Position numbers and translations under genes: made by a program. Positions 43,936 to 49,238 of a DNA stretch of 49,238 nt are shown one piece after another (the first letter of the stretch is position 1; every line of letters begins with the position of its first letter). A model generated the notes under the pieces. It saw nothing but the letters and a program-made list of their open reading frames with translations. It was not told the origin of the DNA and ran no database searches. This DNA is from Hypholoma sublateritium FD-334 SS-4 (Eukaryota; Basidiomycota; Agaricomycetes; Agaricales; Strophariaceae): the NCBI GenBank assembly GCA_000827495.1, contig KN817667.1:1-49238 (forward strand), written 5' to 3'.

Positions 43936-44603
43936 CAGTGTAATACACCCAAATGACACACGACTTTGTAATTCGAGAATTTCTTGCCACCTGATCAAGA
44001 TTCGGCCATGATTAAGTATGGGTACTATCATACAAACTATTTTCCGTCATCGTATCCTATAATATAAGTTTTATATCGATGTGAGCTCCATAAAACAAGT
44101 GATGAAAACAAGAGGCCAATTGTCACGAGTACACCCACTTGACACAAGTGTGACTGATCCAATTTCCTGCCAAAATGTGACATTTTAGGGCGTGGGATCC
44201 CCATCATTCGTAGCCTTTCGCTACGGTGCTTGTCACCCTCCGGGACCACATATCTATCTTGCTTCGTCTGACACCAGTTCTTGGCCGATTTTGATGAAAT
44301 TAGGCTCGATGTGTTAGGATTTAACAGGGCTACATTTGTGTGTCATTATATTTACTCATAATCATGTGTGACATGTTTAAAGTCCTTACACAAAGTTGTT
44401 TCACCTAAATTCAGCGAAATATTGCACAAGAACAGCTGATATCAATACAATATCTTGTCCGGTCCACATAAAAATTTATAGGTACATTAAGCATATCTAT
44501 ATACATACTTGTACCAATTTTTAGGGGTTGAGGGCTGGTGTGCGACAAGAAATACTCATTTGTGTCATTTGGGTATTGTGTGTCATTTGGGTGTATTACA
44601 CTG
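43936..44603. mobile_element. 668-bp MITE, TA-flanked (Tc1/mariner-like)
   Basis: A perfect 26-bp TIR beginning CAGTGTAATACACCC at 43936-43961, inverted at 44578-44603, flanked by TA at 43934-43935 and 44604-44605. A TA duplication and CAGT ends fit Tc1/mariner/pogo-type MITEs. A partial second copy of the terminal motif (TGTGTCATTTGGGTATTG) lies just inside the right end. No transposase. Confidence 0.8.
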
Positions 44604-44722
44604 TAGCTGGGGTGCGAAACTGAAAATTGAACTGCGTAGCTCTCGTCTACCGTACTCGGTCTGATCACCCGACGACATTCTTAGATGGCTCTCACGTATC
44701 CGACACCTATCTATAATTAATC

Positions 44723-46405
44723 ATGTTTTCTCAGCAACCCAGTGTATATTCTACCCGAACCCGTAGCCGTGCTGCAGCGATGGCAGCCACGGAAGCTGAA
44801 CAAGCCCCAGACTCTACCCTGGGAACAGTAGGATCCCAGGAAGAGAACAGTGCGATGTCTACAACCGTTGCATCTGCGGCTAGGAAGCCGACATACAGAG
44901 ATGTGGTGGTGACCGGTTCCCGGCACGCATCACCTGAGCCCCAGCAGAACGCTGGCGAGGCTAATACGTTGTTTGACGGGTTGGAACACCTGCCAAGCAA
45001 CGAAGACCTTGAGGCATGGCTGGACGCGCCTCAGGAGCCGTCCCGCTCATTTGAACCTACTCCGCCGGCCGAGCAGCCGTGGACAACTGTGGAATGTCGC
45101 TCCAGAAGGAGCCAAAGCAGCGGCAGCCACGGAAGCGCAGGCGGACCATCGCCCGTGACTTTGGGAAAGGCGCCGCGCGCCGCGGCTCCCCCGCATTGAA
45201 ATACTGCAGCCGCAACAATAACGTCCGCTGCCCCCGCCGTTCGTAATAATGTAGCATCTATATCGGCGCATGACGAAACAATTCGTCAAGCGCGCGAGAA
45301 GTTAACTGAGTCGGAATTTCAGAGACTCATTAATGAGCGATTCCGTAAGACGAGAACGGTGGCGCCTGTGCACACAGACACCGTGCAGGAATCACGAGGG
45401 GGAGGTCCCCCTTCTCATACCAAAGGAAAGACTATAGATCCCCACAATTGGGGTAATAGTGACCTTACCACTGCAGAAGCAGATCCCACAGTTCAAGCAC
45501 ATTTGCTTAATATCTATAAATCTACTAATAAGCAACTGCCCAAAGCCGCGCTACAGACATCGGCTAGTACGCCAGTGATTAACTCAGAAGAGCGCGTGCG
45601 CAGCCAGAGTACGGCTGGGCGCACGAGCACGCCACGCATAAGTCATGAGACACGTCCTATCCATCAGATCCCCAAGTCAAGTTTCTTGGAAAAAGCCCTG
45701 TCCCGCGTGGACCGTCTCAGTGCGGCAAACCCGCCTAGAAAGGACGGTGATCCCTCGAGTTCGGACTCTAGTTCAAGCTCCAGTGATGAGCAAGGCGACC
45801 CAAAGACGCCTCAGGTCAGTCATGGATGTAGAATTCCCAAATCGTCAGGCAAATGACATTCTAATCAGAAGTTAAAGTCCTGCAAGTCCACATTGAAACC
45901 GATACCTCCGAAAGAATATGACGGGTCCCCGGACTCACGCCTCTATAATAGATTTGTGACCGAGGGGACGGCATACGTCACGGATGGCAAAGTTCCAGCG
46001 GACCGCCAAGTCTTCATCTTATCATACTATATGAAGGACACGGCGTATGATTTCTTCATGCAGAAAGTATCCTCTAATTTTGAAGATTGGACACTGCACC
46101 GCTTCTTTGAGGAATTATTTAATTACTGCTTCCCAATTAGCTTCCGTTCGGAGCAAAGGAAGAAATTAAATCGTACCTTTCAAAATGATCGGTCCGTCCC
46201 AGCTTACGTGCACGAGCTAGAGGAACTATTCAATTTAATTGGTATGGTGGACGAACGAGACCAAGTAATTAAATTATGGAATGGTCTCCGAGTCTCAATC
46301 CAGCAAGGCCTTTGGAGAGACCACTATAATCCCGAAATATCTTCGTGGGACGAAGTGGTTGATCAGGCGAGCTCCTTTCACCCGAACCACCATGCACCCG
46401 TGTAA
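44723..46405 (+). pseudogene. gypsy gag, one frame with two in-frame TGA
   Basis: A single reading frame of about 560 codons. The Ser/Pro/Glu-rich N-terminal half (MFSQQPSVYSTRTRSRAA) leads to the retrotransposon gag core: KEYDGSPDSRLYNRFVTEG, FILSYYMKDTAYDFFMQKV, FFEELFNYCFPISFRSEQRK, LNRTFQNDRSVPAYVHELEE and VIKLWNGLR. This matches the Retrotrans_gag pattern. TGA codons occur at 45197-45199 and 45854-45856, and the frame continues through both. The frame stops at 46405, and no zinc knuckle, protease or RT follows, so the element is 3'-truncated. Each TGA would be Arg as CGA. Confidence 0.85.
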
Positions 46406-46679
46406 TTCCCATGAGGTGTATGTGTCGACTCGCAGTGTAGGCTGGAATCGATAGTGCCCACACACAGAAACCTGGCCAAAGCGCCACACTTCACATTTGG
46501 CACTGATTCCAGGCGATCCCAGCAGCTCAGGGGATCCCACCCACGCCGCACAAGGCATCGAGACACCGAAGTCTCTGTGATCCCAGCACGAGTGCCCCAT
46601 AGCCCCACCACCCGAGACGACCCGCAGGCAGATGCCAAGCCGAAACCCATGGGAAACAACACCCGCGCATCACAGATTA

Positions 46680-47225
46680 CAGTCGTTTGCAAAATGTTTT
46701 GCACCCGACGATGTCAGCGAGCTGCGTGACGTGACTACTAGATCATTTTCTCACGTACATGCCGCTCCCTGCCGCTTGCCTGCATCGAGACGCGCCTGCG
46801 TCCTGACTCGAGCGCGTCCCCATCTCGCGCTGCGCTTTTGACTTCAACGGCGCGCGTACGCATATGCGCAGACTCGCGCGTGATGGAGTTAAACCCTGAA
46901 TAATTTGCTAGCGGTGGCGACCGCCGACAACTACAAGGCAGTGGAGTCTGGACTGCTCTGCGGCGAGCGCTCGCGACTCGGATCTCGCAGATACGCAGAT
47001 CCAACGCTGCTCATGGTGCAATTAAACTGCGGTATGTTCTTTTTCCATGCTAGGTGCACCAGTACACCCGACAGGCAAAGCAATATTCAGCGTATCAGCG
47101 CCTGTGTCGCACCTCACCCAAACCTCGCCACCCGATCCACGGCCGGCTGCCGTCGGATCTTAACCTGTGACTGATTGTCACGCTGATTTAGAATTCGCGA
47201 GTGCAAAACATTTTGCAAACGACTG
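46680..47225. mobile_element. 546-bp MITE, TA-flanked
   Basis: A perfect 25-bp TIR starting CAGTCGTTTGCAAAATG at 46680-46704, inverted at 47201-47225, with TA at 46678-46679 and 47226-47227. Tc1/mariner-like by ends and target. The GC-rich interior has no transposase. It sits downstream of the gag remnant. Its TIR differs from that of 43936-44603 after CAGT. Confidence 0.85.
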
Positions 47226-47437
47226 TAGCGAGAACATTATAATGACAAGTAACCAACGTAAATAGTGATCCTCCTGGCACCTGGATTAGATTACACGACA
47301 ATGAGCAATAGCCAGCGAGATATTGCTACAACCGCAAAATAAAGACCTCTAAGCTCGTAAACGCAAAGACAAATGACAAATAAACTGACCACGAAATCCC
47401 TTGCGACGGATGGCAAAAAATACCATCTGATAGTTGT

Positions 47438-48082
47438 CTAGTCCTCTCTGTCTTCTAAGTTGTCGTCCATCTTCTGCCCATATGCTTGGCCCTGAGCCTC
47501 CAGATCTGAGAATCGCCGGAAGACCACTGGCGCGTGAACTAGCTGGATACCCCGGCTTCTGCTTGCCTCAAGCGCGGCAGTGGCAGGTGGTGACAACGTA
47601 AAATTGAAAGGGATGTTGCTGCGTCCCCCATGACGCAAGCAAAGACACCAATGATACACCCAGCCAAAGAAACCAAGGCGTGCCCACTCCAGGGGGACCA
47701 GGAGGTTGACGCGGAAGGTAGCATCGGCGGATGAGGCGTGAACAATGCAAAACTCGACCCAATTCCAGTCGCGGCGAGTAATGATACCGACGTCCCCAAC
47801 AATACCAGCCCATGTATGGGGCCTGTACGTCAACGCGTGGCCTGGAGCTGTGCTGACCCCCCTCCTCTCCCGCATACGAACCCGTGCGCCCCTAAAAACA
47901 TATCCCTGTTGCCCTTCTGGTGTGACAGGGGGGGTCTCCAACCTCCACTGCTCAATTATGCCATGGATGGGATGCTGGACGCGCCTGGAGAATGTGGCAA
48001 ACAAGTGTAGAGCCTTGGGCTCAGCAGTGCCTCCGGACATTGGGGAAACTGTGAACTTGAATATATGGGAGTAAACGGGCAA
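47438..48082 (-). CDS. intact intronless protein of unknown function
   Basis: An open frame of 214 residues, starting MPVYSHIFKFTVSPMSGGTA and ending in a charged tail (MDDNLEDRED). The middle is mixed and protein-like (HGIIEQWRLETPPVTPEG, RRDWNWVEFCIVHASSAD, FFGWVYHWCLCLRHGG) with no signal peptide and no motif I know. No competing frame of similar quality lies opposite. There is a second ATG fourteen codons in, so the start is not certain. A minus-strand hydrophobic ORF ends 17 bp upstream. It may be a lineage-specific gene. Confidence 0.5.
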   Translation of the reverse strand: MPVYSHIFKFTVSPMSGGTAEPKALHLFATFSRRVQHPIHGIIEQWRLETPPVTPEGQQGYVFRGARVRMRERRGVSTAPGHALTYRPHTWAGIVGDVGIITRRDWNWVEFCIVHASSADATFRVNLLVPLEWARLGFFGWVYHWCLCLRHGGRSNIPFNFTLSPPATAALEASRSRGIQLVHAPVVFRRFSDLEAQGQAYGQKMDDNLEDRED

Positions 48083-48099
48083 CAGGCAGACACTTTATA

Positions 48100-48429
48100 C
48101 TATGCAACTGCGGTCCTGGCTCCCCCTTGGATGTATTGCGCCACTCCAAGGAACATCAACTTATAACAGACTATGCCATATAGTAATAGCAAGCGAATTG
48201 CCAGCGAGATACCAAACGACAAAACCTCCCAAATGGAATAAGACACGAATGATACACAATAAAAAGTGAGCCTACCACCATATACCATAGCCAAATAATC
48301 CCTACTAAACAGAAAACTAAACCAAGTCAACCCAAGAAACACACCTGGCCTGTGCCACTTGTGTTGCCACAACTGTAATGCGCGTCGCGCGCCGCGACGC
48401 ACAACACGTGACACGTCACTTCCCATCAA
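48100..48429 (-). CDS. possible small membrane protein
   Basis: A 109-residue frame with a basic N-terminus (RRGARRALQLWQHKWHR) and then long hydrophobic runs (FLGLTWFSFLFS, LTFYCVSFVSYSIW, ISLAIRLLLLYGIVCYKLMF) that would give two or three membrane segments. It is on the same strand as 47438-48082 and ends 17 bp before it. AT-rich DNA often gives hydrophobic frames by chance, so support is weak. Confidence 0.3.
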   Translation of the reverse strand: MMGSDVSRVVRRGARRALQLWQHKWHRPGVFLGLTWFSFLFSRDYLAMVYGGRLTFYCVSFVSYSIWEVLSFGISLAIRLLLLYGIVCYKLMFLGVAQYIQGGARTAVA

Positions 48430-48781
48430 TCAGTAAAATTCAAACCGCGCCACCAAGACCAACGACCGCACCCACCCCCAACCCACCCAATACACCGACT
48501 GCAAAACACATGAATCTCGCTCCCCCTACCGCGCACCCAGCGGCCGCCAATGTATCTGGCGCCAGCCGATATCGCACCTGAGGCGCTGCCTCTGCCGCGC
48601 TAAACCCACGCGGTCTCATCAGTGAGTCCGCGACCCATTGAGGTGTACTGGCAAACTGAAAAGCCAGCAAACTACGCTGATCCTGATACCCCCCAGAAAA
48701 GACACCCCAGACTCCAAATGAACATATCCGCCTTTCTGAACAACACCCCCCCCACCGCGAACGGAGCGTCAAGACCAGGTC

Positions 48782-49009
48782 ATGGCGGACGCAGGCGGAA
48801 CCACACCCAACCCCGGAGCGTCCCCGGAAGACCGCTCCCAACCTCAGACGACACCGGACAGTACTGCGACGGCCCTAGGAGGTATCCCTGCAGGCCTTCG
48901 TTTCAACAGAGCCCCCGCGACACCGACGAAATCGGGACGCAAGGCCGCCACCGTGGCACAACCTATGCTGCTAGTTTTATGTATGATACATGGGCAGTTG
49001 CCCAAGTAG
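48782..49009 (+). CDS. possible N-terminal exon of a plus-strand gene
   Basis: From an ATG at 48782 the frame reads MADAGGTTPNPGASPEDRSQ, then TALGGIPAGLRFNRAPATP and KSGRKAATVAQP. This disordered, basic text is typical of a protein N-terminus. It runs into the GGGCAGTTGCCC repeats near 48991 and stops at 49009. If real, it is either truncated by that repeat or spliced before it. A minus frame over 48440-48841 is a weaker alternative. Confidence 0.3.
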   Translation: MADAGGTTPNPGASPEDRSQPQTTPDSTATALGGIPAGLRFNRAPATPTKSGRKAATVAQPMLLVLCMIHGQLPK

Positions 49010-49128
49010 TCCCATGCATCCACAGGGGCAACTGCCCAAGCTCTTGGGCAGTTGCCCAAGAGCAGTTTCCAGCACCAAGCACTTACACTGGGCCCTCAGA
49101 TGGNCTGATATTTTGGGCAGTTGCCCAG
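48991..49128. repeat. four copies of a near-palindromic GGGCAGTTGCCC motif
   Basis: TGGGCAGTTGCCCAAG at 48991-49006, its inverse at 49025-49040, CTTGGGCAGTTGCCCAAG at 49043-49060, and TTGGGCAGTTGCCCAGC at 49113-49128. Each is nearly self-complementary and they occur in both orientations. They could be the subterminal end of a mobile element continuing off the window. Confidence 0.7.
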
Positions 49129-49238
49129 CATGTTTTCCGGCACCAGCTGGCATGTAGCTGAGTTTGAAAAAATCAGCCATGCCTGTGCTGTGCCGACTTG
49201 CCATCATAAAAAATTCCCACACACCTCAAAAAAGCGAA

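Larger units (their letters stand above)
42171..44654. mobile_element. TIR element inserted in the gypsy leader
   Basis: A perfect 20-bp TIR, TACGGTAGACGAGAGCTACG, at 42171-42190 and inverted at 44635-44654, with weaker similarity for about 20 bp more. Exact 7-bp duplication CTCGGTC at 42164-42170 and 44655-44661. The ends fit the TAYGG pattern of the other elements. The 2.44-kb interior includes an LTR fragment and a MITE, and no transposase frame was found. It is younger than the retrotransposon copy it interrupts. Confidence 0.85.

Noticed and set aside
48440..48841. 133-codon minus ORF
   Set aside because: Gly/Val/Ala-rich in GC-rich DNA and overlapped by an equally plausible plus frame; mentioned only as part of the ORF run.
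1..49238. tRNA or rRNA genes
   Set aside because: No T-arm (GGTTCGAATC-like) plus acceptor pairing or conserved rRNA segment was noticed on either strand by eye; a covariance search would be decisive.

Overview
The window looks like transposon-rich accessory DNA from a basidiomycete fungus, most likely an Agaricomycete of the Rhizoctonia/Ceratobasidium kind. The evidence is the short spliced introns (46-74 bp) with clean GT..AG ends, a Ty3/gypsy chromovirus with a chromodomain, and an OrsD/telomere-linked-helicase-type protein. The species call is inference. Almost every coding region is a fragment, is broken by stops, or lies next to mobile DNA. Many of the longest open frames are not genes.

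Layout. 1-660: degenerate short repeats. 661-2295: a six-exon gene for a Cys-rich (zinc-finger-like) protein, the cleanest spliced host-type gene here. 3207-3500: decayed gene fragment. 3519-6830: 5'-truncated chromovirus on the minus strand (LTR, extra ORF, integrase plus chromodomain, frameshift). 6831-12861: GC-rich DNA without a convincing gene. 12868-16308: a three-level nest, with one TIR element inside a near-identical one and a Helitron inside the inner one. 18112-20111: gypsy fragment followed by a long-TIR element. 20118-23073: GC-rich degenerate repeats. 23080-25920: two TIR elements side by side plus a foldback; the first carries a small spliced ORF. 26186-26705: remnant of an FAD monooxygenase. 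26900-31080: more GC-rich degenerate repeat DNA. 32531-36520: minus-strand multi-exon OrsD-domain gene with two in-frame TGA codons. 38204-40696: a TIR element with 812-bp arms made of a 37-bp minisatellite. 41159-41640: decayed gene cut by an LTR. 41641-46405: LTR, leader and gag of a second gypsy copy; its leader is split by a 2.48-kb TIR element that holds an LTR fragment and a TA-flanked MITE. 46680-47225: a second TA MITE. 47438-48082: an intact intronless ORF of unknown function. 48991-49128: copies of a short GGGCAGTTGCCC motif.

The most notable content is a set of TIR elements whose ends begin TAYGG and which are flanked by exact 6- or 7-bp target duplications: 12868-16308, 13289-15770, 18322-20111, 23080-24320, 24330-25327 and probably 42171-44654. 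The duplications can be read directly in the sequence. I see no transposase in the window, so these are non-autonomous copies. The superfamily is uncertain; the 6-7-bp duplications suggest comparison with IS3EU and Dada. At least five in-frame stops in otherwise continuous frames are TGA at sites where CGA would restore an Arg codon, which suggests decay by cytosine deamination.
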